Part shown: piece after piece, positions 46,161 through 59,431 of the stretch
Layout: every line of letters starts with the position of its first letter
How positions within the stretch are numbered: position 1 is the stretch's first letter
Assembly: GCA_015680685.1 (NCBI GenBank)
Contig: MNCI01023742.1
Location: 1,196,979-1,260,978 of the forward strand
Length of the DNA stretch: 64,000 nucleotides
Reading direction: 5' to 3'
Source: Gnetum montanum
Lineage: Eukaryota; Streptophyta; Gnetopsida; Gnetales; Gnetaceae
The notes under the pieces: generated by a model
The model's input: the letters and a program-made list of their open reading frames with translations, nothing else
Databases searched by the model: none
Told to the model about the DNA's origin: nothing
Made by a program: the position numbers and the translations under genes

Positions 46161-49100
46161 CTTAGTTGAGTAGTTTGAAACTAAGATCCCATAAAAGACC
46201 ACTCCTTCAAACCAATAGCCATACTAAACCCTCATCTACTTATGCAACTGCTCACCGTGTATCTCCTTCATCCTCTACATCCATTCCTTTTGAGAGCCCT
46301 TAAATCCAAATGCCTCCTAACATTCACATAGTTATGTAACCCACATTGTATTTGATTAGATCAAGGCTGGAAACATTTCTAAGAAAAGAGCTAATCTTAC
46401 AAGTCCTCTCATCTATTTGTAGATTGCTGGGAATGTGCCATGAAAGGCTCTTCTTAACTTAGGCTCTAGAGATAATTTGATTTCTCACAAAATGTACAAT
46501 GCCTAGAACCTACCTCCTCTCAAGAAGAGCAACATCTATTTAGAACTAGCAAAATAGTCCATCACTATTTCATTAGGACTAGTAGAAGATATTGTGACCA
46601 CTATCTATGGGTGGTCTTATCTTGCCAATTTTCTAGTAATCAAAGTTAACAATTACAATGAGGACTTTCTAATCATTATGGAAAGGGCTAGGTTAAGCAC
46701 TGTTGATGTGAAAATGGGCATTAGAGATCTTTCCTTGGAAATTTCCTAGGAAACTACATTCAGAAAGATTAAGAAGAAGTGAGTTCCATGCATCACGTCG
46801 AATGATATAAGGTGTAACTACATGAAAAAACTATGATCCATGAAAAGAGCATCCATTTCTACATGTAGGTAGTGTGCAAATGAGGAAGATATTCAAAGGT
46901 GCATGTATGTAGTAGCCACAAAATAGGAGGGCACCCAATGGCTAACAACTAATCTTTGAAGCATCACACTTAACATGTAACTTGCTGAGAGTCTAACATG
47001 TGCCTATATTGAAAGCATGGACAACAAGTTCATCACCAACTCTCTCATGATGCAAATGATGATACTAATTGGGGAGAGTTGGAAATCCCTGAAAATTTTA
47101 AACAAGAGCCCTTAGAGTTGAAAACTCTACATGTATGGACTATGCATTTTTGAATAATGGCAAGTTGGTAATCATCAATGCCAATCTTGCGCCTAAATAG
47201 AAATTGATGCTTTTGAAGGTGGTAGGCAAATGGCCAACAGCCTTTTCTTGGTCATATCCTAAACTCACAAGGATTGATCCTAGGATATGTCAACATTGTA
47301 TCTACACTAATCCAACAATGAGGACAAAGAGATAGTCATAGCAACAATTAAATCCCAAATTGAAGTAGATCATCAAAGAGGAAATCAAACAACTCCTCAA
47401 GGTAGGCTTTATTTATTCCATTATGGATAGTAAGTGGGTTAGTCCACTTGTGATTATGCCAAAGATAGGTGGCATGTGGCAGGTCTACATCGACTTCCAA
47501 CTATTGAAAATGGCAACATTCAAAGATCACTTTCCATTGCCATTTGTGGATCAAGTGTTGGATACTATTTCTGGAAATTGCTATTATAGCTTCCTAGATG
47601 GTTATAGTGGCTATAACTAAATCTAGATCGTGTTAGAGGGTTAGACCAATATAACATTCATGTGTCCCTGGGGGACTTTTGCATATTGGAAGATGCTTTT
47701 GGTCTATGCAATGCTCCTACAACATCCCAACGCTTGGTCTTAAGCATTTTTCAAAAACAAATTGGCTATAAGATGGAAGTCTTCATGGATGACTTCTTCA
47801 CCTATGGTGCCACATTTGAGCAAGCCTTGGACCACCTTGAGTAAGTGCTTAAAAAATGTGTAGAGATGATTCTTTGGCATAATTGGTAAAGGAGCCATTT
47901 TATGTTCAAGAAGGACATTATACTAGGGCATAGAATTTCTTAGGCAAGGATTGAGATGGACCCTAAAAAGATTCAGGCTATCTAAGGAATAACTCACCAA
48001 TTGGAAATTGTTAAAGATGTTTGATCATTCCTTGGACACATTGGCTAGTACCAGTGATTCATAGAGAATTTCTCTAAGATTACAAAATCATTGGTTGAGT
48101 TAACAAAGAAATATTCTTCATTCATCTGGATCAAGGAATGCAAAAATGCATTCCAAAGCCTCATGTAGAAGCTCATAGAGACTCCAATTCTATGAGCACC
48201 TAACTTGTCTAGACCATTTTATATCATAATAGATGCATGAAATTATGCCTTAGGAGTCGTGCTTATGTAGTTGGACAATAAGAAACATCCATATTACATC
48301 CATTGCATAAGTCAAAGCATTGTGGGTGCATAGTTGAATTACACCACAATGAAGAAAGCACTAATGATGGTGTTGTACACTCTAGAAAAGTTTAGGCACT
48401 ATGTGCAAGGATAGTAAGTGTTGATGCACATTGATCATAGTGCAATTTCGTTTTTGATGAATAAGCTAATGGTGAACCCCTATATCATATGGTGGTTGGT
48501 GATCTTGAAATACTTTGATCTCATAATGGTAGATCAAAAGGAGATTGAGAATGTGATTGCTAATCACTTATCTTGGCTATGATGGGATAACAAAGAGGAG
48601 AGCTCACTTTCTGATTAATTTCTTGATGAATTCCTCTTTACTGGTATGATGACATCCTCACTTATCTTCTCACTCAAGAGATGTAACAAGATCTAGACTA
48701 TAAGAAGAAACAATAGTTTCTTCATCATGCCAAACATTTTATGGAAATCAATGAACACCTTTACAAGGTATGCACTTATGGCCTAGTTCATTGGTGTGTA
48801 CCTGATGCTAATCAATTGTGCATTCTATAGGATGCTCATGAGGGTCCTTATAGAAGGCATTATGTTGGAAGACACATGGCCATTAAGATCTTGATGGTAG
48901 GGTATTAATAAGCAACCATCTTTAAGGATGCATACTAATTTATCTACTCTTGTGAATGCTATCAATGAGATGGTGGGACAACTGCTCAAATGGAGGAACC
49001 TCAACAATGGATTTAACCACTGGAATCCTTTAACATCTAGGGAATTAACGTAATGGGTTCCATCACTCCCATGTTAAATGGAAAGGCATACATCATAGTC

Positions 49101-49883
49101 ATCATTGATTATTACATAAAATGTGTAGAAGTAGTAGCCATCATTGACTGTACATCATCTACTATTGTGTGATTTGTACAAAAAAATGTTGTAAACAAGT
49201 TTGGGATGCCATGTCCATTGATTTCTAACAATGGAACCCATTTCATAGACACCACTTTTCGCAAGTTCATGTAACGCTTAGGGGTTGAAGATAAATGAAA
49301 AACATCCCCAAGCCAATGGTCAAGTAGAGGTTACTAAGAGGGAGATTACAAAGATCTTAATGAGAATTGTTAGCAAATATAAGAGGGACTAGAGCATAAG
49401 ACTCAACGATGCCCTTTGGGCCTACCACTTAACATGGAAACTCCTTATAGGCTACTCTCCCTATGAGTTGGTGTATAAAAATTGCCAAATCTTCATATTC
49501 AATCTGAGCTTTATACACTTTCAATCACCTGTGACCTTGACCTTAACTTAAGTCTAGCATGAAGAGAAAGATTAATGAATCTCTTTATACTAGATGAAAA
49601 CTAATCAATGGCCTTATCATCTAATAAGTTACATAAGGCATTTAACAAAAAATGGCATGACCTTAGAATTAGTAAAATCAAATTTCAACTAAGAGATAAG
49701 GTCCTCTACTAGAATCCCACACATGTGCCACAATGAACCAAGTTCCAAAAACTATGGAAAGGTCATTATATTATTTCTAAAACCTTTCCTTTTAGGGCCA
49801 TGCTAATCTACAAACCTGAGAGCCTAGACAAGAAGAAACTAGTTAACATGCAATAAGTAAACCCTTTCCATGCGTCCAAGTAA
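46161..49883 (+). pseudogene. Pol of element E
   Basis: Protease at ~46430-46560 has LLNLGSRDNLIS, so the catalytic Asp is replaced by Asn; GLVEDIVTTIYGWSY follows. RT at 47420-47900: WVSPLVIMPKIGG, FLDGYSGYN, and KMEVFMDDFFTYG with MDD intact. RNase H at ~48220-48560 is heavily mutated. In integrase the first catalytic Asp is Asn (GINVMG near 49045), the second is Asn (SNNGTHF near 49230), and the Glu is kept (GQVEVTKREI near 49320-49350). It ends in LVNMQ-stop-VNPFHASK and TAA at 49881-49883. Many stops, a few frame changes. Confidence 0.7.
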
Positions 49884-51904
49884 GCCAGTGGAAGCAATGT
49901 CTCAATGAATGAACAACCACACTCAATTTTACGAATCTCCTCCTTACAACTTAGTCATGGAGGAGATGGCCATCCAAGCTAACCATTATAGTGGCTCCTC
50001 GATTTTTCATCTTTTTGTTTTTTTCCATTTTTTGTTTTACACTTTATTATTTTTTAAAATTTTTGTTTTACAACATCATTAGTACATTTTATCTTTCTTT
50101 AATATTTTACAATTTCTTTTAAATATTTTCCTTATTTTGATGTGAATTTTCCTTGTTTTCTTATAAAATTGCTTTATTGCCAATAAGACACAATGATGTT
50201 GTAGCTAGTTACTAATGGTGGTTTGTACCTAATTCTTTTGATTGCTAATGTCTATTTTTTATTTTTGAATTTGGTGACTGATAACTAAGATTGGTTTCCT
50301 TTTCATGAAATAGGTAATGAGTCCATGTGATCCACCCATCCGCAAACTCTATGCTTTTCCTTGTTTTAGGAATATGAGGTTCCTTTTTCATTAATAAAAT
50401 TTTAATGAACTTGTGACCTTGGTAGTTTCCAAACTTGAAAACGTTTCAAAGGTTTGAAAAAGGTGTGGCTTCAAGGGGATTCAATACTCTTTATACCTCT
50501 CTACTCGGTTGAGTGCATGTGTGTTTTCATGGATTTCTTACAATTCTATGTTGACTAATAAGTCATTGCATGGTGTGGTTCCCATCCAAAAATTCCAAAT
50601 TAATAATAATAATAATAATAAATAATGAAAATTAAAAGCACACCCCTTAGACAAAATAAATAGGCTATAAGCACTAGTTATGAGACTACAAAGACATGTT
50701 ACCCATGGTTGAAGGTCCTCTCTAACTAAGGTCCTTTCTCACTTCCTGCTTCTCTTTTCTTCTCAAATAAGGAACAAGGGTTATTTGTGGAAGCATTCTT
50801 ATATCTCCAGGAGGTGGACCAATCCTAAAGTGGCTATGCAAAGTTACTAAAAGTGGTTGGTTTTGGTCTGGACTAAGGTTGGACTTTATCAAGTCATTTA
50901 ACCCTGAAACTCACAAGGGACTTCATGTGACCATGATTGGGACATCCATTAATGCTCTCCATGACTCCCCTCATTTTTAGTTTTCATGCTTTTATCTCAT
51001 GTCTTAGTTTGATATGTTGAAATTCCTAAATAGAATCTCTAAGTTTGGTCCTTAATTTTTAGTAACCATTAATCAACTATGGGGTCCCTAAACTCCTTAG
51101 TTTTGGATATGCAAGGGCAAAAAGGGCATGTGCCACTATGGGGAGGACCTACTTGCATATCTCATGGTTTTGTTAGTTAAGCTCCTTACTCTTAAACATC
51201 ATTGCAATAAAATATTTCATGCACTCGATAACGCATCCAACTATGTGCTCCCTAAGGCATTCTTCTTCACCAAATCTCATTCTCTTCTAATATTTTCATC
51301 ATGTTCTTGGATTTTTGGGCTTCTAATTGACCCTAATTTCACACAAAAACTTTTTATTTTTAATTATTTTTTGATAAAGTCAATGGTGATCAATAGCTAC
51401 ACTAACTAGGCCTAGTTGACGTAGCATAAAAATCCTATACATAGCACCCAACACTTTGAGATTTTTTTTCATTTTCTTCAAAATGATAGGAAAGTGTTTA
51501 CAATTTTTCAAAGCCCAAAACCTTCTAGAACCCATAACTTTCACACTGTTTGTCCAAATCACTCCATTTTTTTGCCCCTATATCTCCTAAAGATAAGTTG
51601 TTAGTCGTGGGGACCATAAACCTTAAGGTTTCTAAAAAAATTTCAAAATTTTTCTAACTCCTCCAAAGGGTTAATGAATAGAATAACATTAAACCATCAA
51701 TTTATAAGAGTTTAACCCTTCCAAAAAACTTTGGTAAACCTAAATTAATTATTAATATTAAAATAAGAATGAAATAATAATTGAATTGATCAAATCAACC
51801 ATGATAACAACTTAGCTAGGTGTAACTTTCCTAAGGAGATAAGGTATTATAATTGTTTCAAGTTACACATTTAATGCTAACCATTGGTCATGTTGTGATC
51901 ACAG
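49884..51904 (+). other. E spacer between pol and ORF2
   Basis: Noncoding, about 2.0 kb. PPT-like motif 1 at 49950-49963 (CTTAGTCATGGAGG), a (TAA)n tract at 50601-50626, a block shared with C and D (CACACCCCTTAGACA...ATGTTACCCATGG, ~50640-50710), conserved core at 51134-51153 (CACTATGGGGAGGACCTACT), a weak U3-like segment at 51399-51445, PPT-like motif 2 at 51601-51612 (TTAGTCGTGGGG), and branch-like TGCTAAC at 51875-51881 before ATCACAG at 51904. Confidence 0.55.
51399..51445 (+). promoter_or_regulatory. Weak U3-like segment upstream of E ORF2
   Basis: ACTAACTAGGCCTAGTTGA followed by CCTATACATAGC recalls the start of E's LTR (ATTAACTAGGCCCTGTTGA ... CCTATAAATATGC). It is shorter than the LTR U3 and the TATA is altered, so it is suggestive only. 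Its position matches the clearer internal promoters of B and F. Confidence 0.3.
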
Positions 51905-54754
51905 ATGGCACCAAGACCAAAACAGCCGTAGGAAAGAGGACTAGCAAAACTAAGGAACAAATGATCCAAAGCTAAAAGGGAACAACATGAACAAGCCCAA
52001 GAGTAGGTAATAGAAACTCACATAATAGGACCTCTTCAAGAGGAGTCCAAAGTGGAATATGTTTGATAGATTCCCAAAGAAGAGGCTACAACTAAATAAT
52101 CCCAAAGAGGAGAGGCACTAGGGTCTGTAACAAGACTTGAGGTCACATTCACACAATCGTACCTCAACATAATCAGGCCTCATGATGTCCAATGCTCAGT
52201 TCTCCAAGAATTGAATTTTAAACCATTCTTGGAAAATTTTGTACTAGAAGTGAAAATGCAGTTGCAAAACTCTTCCATGTGGCCAATCATTAATTCAAGT
52301 GGGAAGTGGTACATGGAAGAGACATATCTATTCTAGAACAAAAAAAAGGTAGGAGCCACTATGAGAATCAAGGACATTCAGGTATCCTACTTGATAAAAG
52401 TTATTGCATAGGTTCTTAGTTTACTTAATTCTAGCACTCATCTAGTAGAAATATCCATGCATGTAGATCCAAAGGTAAAAAAGAAGTGAACCAAGCAGTG
52501 TTATGGGGTCAACCATAAGGAGTTTAGCATGCTCACACTAGCAAGGCACATATACTTCAATATAGTGGTTTATGACCTCAATCTAAGAGGAAGGCCTAGC
52601 AAGGTGACTACTTTCTCCACCCAATCATGTTCTCCTTTAACTAGGAAATTTCTTGTTAACCTTCCATCATTAATATATTTAGAGATGGAAAGGCATTTCA
52701 AGGAAAATAAACATGGAAGGAAAACCCTACCCTCATGTCTTATCAAAAAAATTTGTAAAAGAATAGGGATAGTCTACTATGCCAATAAAAAAAGTAGACA
52801 TACTTCCATCACCTCCTATTTTTAGATGATGAAAGACAAGACCCTTTTCATGTCCAAAGAAGAGAAGCAACAACTACCACCTCCACCACTCACTGAGGAA
52901 ACAATGTTGGAGGCCTGCATAGCCATTAAATGCCTACATGAAATTTGAGCGTTGCTCTTATGTCAGCAAGAGCAACAAGAAAGAACAAGTGGTGAGGATT
53001 CATCTTTATACTATTCTACAATGAGTCACCTCAATAAAGTGGCTTGAACAATTAGTTAGATGGAGGAAGGTGGGCCAATATTCTGAGCCCAAAGAATGCA
53101 ACTACACACAAGATTGAATCCTAGTAACTAAGAGGTAATAGTCTCTCTCTCACAATAACAACATTTGCTAGAAATTTGTAGGAATGCTACTATGATTTTA
53201 GTACACTTGGAGGAGGGCCAAGGAGTAACTATCTTAGTGATGTAACACAAGGGGCAAGAGACCAAAACAGAAATGGTTGCTGATTAGATTTCCAAAGTAG
53301 TAAATGCACTTACGAAATCTATACTAGATGTTTCTACACTTAGAGATGTGCAAATGTATGTAGGGGCTGTTAATGGCCAATTGAGTGTAGCTTAACATGA
53401 GGAATTGCTAGACCGACTGGTGGGAACTAGGTAATCAATTCTGAATATCTTTGATTTTCTAGATAACATCATTGCAACCAAGTCAAAACTACTAGAAGCA
53501 AAGGGAAATGCATGATTATGGAAGGACAACTTGAAATAGCTCAAGCACAAAACCAATGCTTGGCCATAGAGGTTGTTGCATTAAGAGCCTATCTTGTTGA
53601 TCCCTCATTCCTCAATCCTACATTAATAAGAGATGAAGCTTTTCAGTAGCTTCAAGATAGACTTAAATAGGTTGATGTGGGAATGGTAACAACCATCTTT
53701 GAATAGTCTGTGGTCAAGGCCAAAACATATTCAATTCAGAAGGACTTGTTCCAAATTTGCCTAGAGAGTGAGATGTTGACTTTAAAAAGTCACCACCTAC
53801 GAATTATTGATGTGCAAAAATAACAAGTGCAAGAATTTATCCATCACAAACAAGAGCATCTAGCCAAGCTGAACATTGAGATTAGGAGATTGGCAATGAA
53901 AAGTAGAAATCTCTCTATAGAGGAAGTCCATGCCTTACACCAAAAATCTATAATTGAGATTGCTACCTAGAAGAATGAGGCTCAAATTTGAAAGATCCAA
54001 GAACCACTATAGAGATTAGGTTGACCTAAAAAAGGAAGTTAATGAAAAATTATCCATATGACTAAGATAAAAGTTAATGAGATCCTCTAGTAACTCCAGC
54101 AAGGAAAAGAGATGTGGCAACCTATCATTGATGTGATATATGCCTACTACAAAGCAGAGATTCACATGAAGAAGTTTTCTATTAAAGAGATGATTGAATA
54201 TATAAAGCTTATTAATCTTCAATATGAAAACCTAGCAATGTTTATAGTTGGATAGCTATGGTTAGAGTTGGAGAAGCAGGTGGCTAGCTCATACTTGCTA
54301 TACGAGGTAGAGTTTAAGCATCACAAAGAAACCAAGCAAACGTTTGAGACTATAACTCAAAGTTCTCAAGGTAGGATTTTCTAATCAAAGATCAACTACT
54401 AAGAACCTAGCCAAAAGAATAAACAATTACTAGGCTCTGTAGAATGCAATCATGGCATTTGACATCAAATGCAAACAATTTTCTTCCTAGCTCATTAATG
54501 TCAAGCAACTATTCACAACAATGCCTTGTCCTTAGGAGGTGCCCATTCTGATCCATATTGGCAAAGCTACGTGGACCATGCATGATCCTAGGAGTAAGAA
54601 GAAGAAGATGAAAGCATTGTTGAATGCTTTCTGTCTTCCACTAGAACATGTAGCTATAGTGGTACAATCATAACAGCCTCAACCACCGCATGCACTTGAA
54701 TTAGGAGAAGATCCTTTAGAACCTCAAGAGCCTCCACCACCTAAGACTATTTAA
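51905..54754 (+). pseudogene. ORF2 of element E (~949 codons, many stops)
   Basis: The ATG at 51905 directly follows an acceptor-like CACAG. The frame closes at TAA 54752-54754, and total length is an exact multiple of three. The N-domain matches B's: LNFKPFLENF near 52207, KWYMEETYLF near 52305, then QVLSLLNSS near 52410. A 98-codon open stretch at 52529-52825 follows, with RHIYFNIVVYDLNL and LPSCLIKKIC. The second half (53400-54650) is Gln/Glu/Lys/Leu-rich, coiled-coil-like. The end is EPQEPPPPKTI, comparable to EEPPPPGTT in B. No recognised catalytic motif. The shared length and block order with B and F show it was a real gene of the ancestral element. Confidence 0.65.
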
Positions 54755-54982
54755 TCTTCTTCCCTTGTCTTCACATAATCAAAGGAATTGTATTTGTCAA
54801 ATTTTTTCATGGTGTTCAATTTTGTAGTCTTGAACACCAGACAATTTTGTAATGATTGTATATTTTTACACATGGACACTTAGTGTTTTTTCTTATCTTT
54901 GTTTTTGTTTGTCATATGTCTATTGTTAGTCAATAATTCCATACCCTCCCAAATTTGTAAAGAACTCAAGGATGATTTTTCA

Positions 54983-54996
54983 TTCAATCATGGGGG
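54983..54996 (+). other. E 3' polypurine tract (PPT-like motif 3)
   Basis: TTCAATCATGGGGG then TA and the 3' LTR start at 54999. Confidence 0.75.
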
Positions 54997-54998
54997 TA

Positions 54999-55913
54999 TG
55001 ATGAATAATAAATGAACTGCATTAACTAGGCCCTGTTGATGCATGATTTGATGAGTTGACATGGCCCTATCGACATAGTATCTATTTTTGCCTATAAATA
55101 TGCACTCACCCATTGTGTTTATGGAATGTCTTGTCATAGTTGTAGAGGAGCTCTTGTAGTTTTGTCATTTGAATGTTAGAATATCTTTCTAAGTGCTCGT
55201 AGTAGGTGTCAAGAGTGTACAAATCTTTATTCGAGCATTGTTGTACCTAAGCACAATAGTGTGTGTGGTAATAAAGGTGAGCTTTTTAATAAACCTTACA
55301 ACACTTTGAAATAGATTAATTATTTATTATGCATTTAATGTTTTATGCAATTTTCTTTATACTTAAAGTAATTAAATAATTAATTAGGTTAAACTAAGCT
55401 AGATTAAGTAGTGATTAATTAATCACATTAGTATGACCACTTTGAGCATACGCTTGGTGCTTACTAATCCTAGTAATGCTTAATGTTTGGTAACCTAGCA
55501 GCATTAAATGTGTTCAAGATGTGTACAAAAAGTTGAAACAGATGCTTATGTTAATATTAGTTAGGTGTAGTTAGTTAGATTAAATTAGCAATTAAATTAA
55601 TTTATTCATTTCATCCTTTATTTTAAGAACCCAAAACATGAAACATAAAAATAATAAAAATAATATGTCTCAAGTGTAATTGGGAAGACAATGAATGATT
55701 GTTAAGGCAAGTTCAATTCCTAGAAGTTAGTGTACTAGAGGACAAGGGGTTCATGGAATTCGATCGAATTAGATGTGAATGCTTAGTGATTCGTATGGTT
55801 GAGTGTAGGGGTATTTGCCACTCATCATTAGCACTATTATGAAATTCGACCGGATCACACATGAATGCTTAGTGATTTGTATGGTTAAGCATAGGGGTAT
55901 TCGTCACTCATCA
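54999..55913 (+). repeat. E 3' LTR
   Basis: 915 bp, TGATGAATAATAAATG...CACTCATCA. TATAAATA at about 55092-55099, poly(A) signal AATAAA near 55271-55276. The last ~90 bp duplicate the preceding end (CTCATCA at ~55826, then PBS-like TTAGCACTATTATG, then a second end at 55913). Confidence 0.9.
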
Positions 55914-55918
55914 TGAAC

Positions 55919-58336
55919 CAAGATTCCTTCTAATATTATTTCTAGACTACATGGAAAGGGTATACATGAAGCCCATTTGAATTAGGAAACATCCCCAATA
56001 AGCACCTCCTACCCTTCTTGATCTACTCTTGGATATTGAAATGAAGAATGCTTGAGTGAAAAGTGTGGTCTTGCTTGGTATGAAGTGAAGGAAGTCGAGA
56101 AGGTGCATAACTTGTAAATAAGTAGGCATATATTCTTTCCACAAAGTAAAGCTTTTCATTAGGGAAAAATAATGTCAGTACTAGACATCAACTATCAAAT
56201 TCTCTAACATCTATGATGTGCATTTGTACTTGGAAAGGCTAGACCTTTGTTGACTGTAAAAAGATAAATGACTTTAATTTATGTGAACATTATGGGGTTG
56301 AGATGAACAACATTATTTAGTATGGAAGATCATCCCTAAAGGTATGTCTCAAGCATCAATCATTACCTAGGGCTACACCATTAAAACCTTAGTAATAGCT
56401 TTTGTGCACTAACAAACCAAAGTCACTTTCTTTTGAAACCATACTTCCCATAACTAACAAGTGAGCACATGATAGTATTTTAAAGTGCTATTGTCACAAA
56501 TATGTAAACCATACCCTTTAGGGATAAGGAAGCATTCCTAAGCCATTAAGAAACAAGTAATGAGGTGTGAGCATGCAACCTGACCATAATCAAGAAGTAC
56601 TTAGATCATAATTGAAAGCTGAGCAATAGCTTACTACCTATTGTACAACTTGACTATATACATGAATCATTGACTTCTTTTTCTATTTTGTAAAATTATT
56701 TCAAACCAAGCATACATCTACTTAGGAGAAATTAATGTAATTTTTAGTTTTCGATGTCTAACAATAATAAAGAGAAACTAACTAATACAAATGTGACCAC
56801 TCTTGCCTTTTGCAAGAAAATCCCACCCTCTCTCCAATCATTAGAGTTAATGAGATCTAGTCAATTCTTCAATGTCAATGGCTATCAATCACTAGCAAGA
56901 TAGCACCTCATGTGTAACATCAAACAAGCAATTCTTGGGCCAACAATTTTTTTTTGGATAAGTTGAACCATCAAATAAAAAAAGGTTTTAGTAAGAACAA
57001 AGAAACTAGCTTACCAAATTCTATGGTTAATAAGATTTATAAATTGATGATTCTTTTTTGGAAGAGAATCAACAAAATAGCTATATAGTCAACTAGTAGG
57101 ATAGATTCTTAATAAATAAATTATACTCATAGTTCGAGATCTAAAAAATTCTGACACTTCAATTCTTCTAGCCTATAATTTCAAGTTACCTTAATGTTAT
57201 TATATGTAAGAGTGAAAGATAATACAAATCATGAATATTATTTAAGAAAAGAGTTAATATTCTTTAGTGACATCCAAAAAAACATTGCATCAAATAATAT
57301 TATCTAATTATCCACAAAATTTTATTCATACATGATCCTTCACTTCTTGTTTAGATTTTAAAAAACCAAATTAACTAGGAGAGTTCACTGGAGGATTTCC
57401 AAGGAATAAGCATACTAAGTTGATACTAATCCATTGACATGGTTTGTAGGGTGTTTCCCAAATAGCATTAACACCCCAACTCTAATGCTACTACACTAAA
57501 TGCATTTCCCTTTGAAAGACAAAACATTAATGGCTTGAAGCTCCATATACCTAAGTTAGTCTCATGCAGTTCCGAAATTTTTCAATCTTTTGAAAGAGCT
57601 CACTATCACAAACCACACAAACATCATTCTCCTACATCTCCATGAGGACTCCAGACATTACAATTGAGATAGAGATGGTTGATAATGTTGAACCATGTAG
57701 AAAGAATTTTGACCTATGCATCTTTAAGAATTTCCTCCAGGACCATGTTTGAAAATACCTTTGATCAAGGCCACTTCCTCCTCACCAAGTCTCCATTACT
57801 TATTCAGATGACATTTTAAAGAAACAAGTTTAAGTGCCACTAGAAAATAATTTTGAAAGGCTAAAATGTTAATAATGGTGCAGATGAATATTTAATTTCT
57901 ATTATCTCCAAACTATTACTTGGTTTTTTCTTTTATTATGAGATTTCTTTTCTTTAAAAAGTGAATTTTGTCAAAATGCAACTAGGAATCACCTACAAAG
58001 TTGCCTATATTGAGATGCAAAATATTGATGATGTTCACTTGAATTCTATATCAACCTAACATAACAGCCCATAAAAGGAATCATGACATTTCTCACTTAG
58101 TTTTACCTTTTGTTTTAAGATTATTTTTAATAAAGATGACATTGAATCCTTATTATGTCTAAAGACCTATTTGATTTATTGGATAAATATTACATTGTCA
58201 TGAAAAATAAGCACTCTACAAATTGATGAAACACCAATAAGGGTAACAAAAAGAAATCATGTAAGTGTTTGGCTATAGCATAATATCATTGTCTCAAATG
58301 GATAGTCACAGCTTAAAAAAGAAACACATATAACAT
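55919..58336. other. Right flank of the nest; old repeat sequence, no gene seen
   Basis: AT-rich with short broken ORFs and no recognised protein motif. The stretch 57906-58095 is the inverted counterpart of 9385-9559 (shared blocks AATTCAAGTGAACATC and CTCAATATAGGCA on the minus strand). It is therefore a piece of the same putative LTR element family. AACAT at 58332-58336 is the likely left target duplication of F. Confidence 0.45.
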
Positions 58337-59227
58337 TGATGAGTGGTGAGGTACCCCTACACTCAACCATACGAATATGAATGTTTCACGCATGATCTGG
58401 TTGACCTCTGCAGACAAGCTAGTTGTGGTATCTAGATAGTTACTCATTGATCGTAGTTCACTGTCTTCCCACCTAGACTAGTATTTGCTTTCTCACATAT
58501 GGTTTAGTCTAGAGTGAGGTGTATGATGTGGTCCTAAACTAATGCTACTCCTAGAGGTAATGGAAAATAAGTCTAATTAAGCTAGGAGGAAAAGGGAGAG
58601 AGAGTTAAGCTAATAGGACATAGGGTGAGAGAATCTAAGCTAGCCTAAGTGTGATGAGCATCTATTCCTTGATCATCCATACACATCTTGGACCTCGTGT
58701 ACGACTACTACTGGGATTACAAAGCACATATCCTAGGTATGCTACTAAGATACCAAGTAGTCACACTTAAATGCTTGTGATTAATTTGTACTCATTTCAT
58801 GTTTAATAAGAATTAAAGGTAAAGAAGTATTAATTAAGAAAGTAATAAATAATAATTAAATAATTAAACTAAGTGAATGTTGCAATGATGAAGTAATCTC
58901 AATCTTTATTTCTGGTCATGTGTGTGTCCAAGTACATCACACTCGAATAAAGGTGTCGTACAATTACAATCATCACACTACAAGCATGCATTGGGAGAAA
59001 GGATTGAGAAGAACTAAAAATAAAAACTAACTTCTAACTGACCTACTAAAATCTGACTAAAAACTTACCTCCCCTCCCATGCGCCTACATGTATATTTAT
59101 AGGCACACACAGGAGTCACGATATCTTGTATCCGATATCATTATTTGGGTTGTGATATCGTGTACCCGATATCATGGATTTGATATCGTGGATCCAATAT
59201 TAGAGCCTAATGAATCATGATTAATCA
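58337..59227 (-). repeat. F 3' LTR
   Basis: 891 bp, TGATGAGTGGTGAGG...TTAATCA, similar to B's LTRs. The U3 holds GATATC units alternating with CGTGTACCCGATATC-type spacers (59115-59200); a TATA-like TATTTATAGG (59092-59101) reads on the minus strand. Confidence 0.85.
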
Positions 59228-59229
59228 TA

Positions 59230-59243
59230 CCCCCACAACTGAA
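59230..59243 (-). other. F 3' polypurine tract (PPT-like motif 3)
   Basis: Minus strand TTCAGTTGTGGGGG then TA and the LTR. Confidence 0.75.
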
Positions 59244-59431
59244 TGAAAACTTGTCCTTGAGTTAAAAAAATGAGAACAAGCCCCATTGATTGCACAGTGG
59301 ATAGGTATGGGATTATTAATTGACTAGGAATTTACTCATGCCGCAGTGGAAAATTGAATACAAAAAAATTGGGACATAGACACAAAATCACAAAATTACA
59401 AAATTGAAAAATTGCAAAATTGTGTTGGAAC

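Larger units (their letters stand above)
13978..55913 (+). mobile_element. Element E: Athila/Tat-type LTR retrotransposon with gag-pol and ORF2, carrying nested insertions
   Basis: Plus-strand Ty3/gypsy element flanked by TAAAC (13973-13977) and TGAAC (55914-55918), a 5-bp target duplication with one transition. Its 5' LTR is split into three pieces by B and C; the 3' LTR is intact. After removal of the inserts and duplicated target bases its own length is about 13.1 kb. It carries in order a tRNA-Asp-type primer site, gag-pol (43950-49883), a long spacer, ORF2 (51905-54754), a polypurine tract and the 3' LTR. It is the only copy here with both pol and ORF2, so it shows the complete ground plan of the superfamily. 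Confidence 0.85.

Noticed and set aside
51128-51409. 93-codon ORF in E's spacer
   Set aside because: It lies in noncoding sequence homologous to the spacers of B, C, D and F, where no matching ORF exists.
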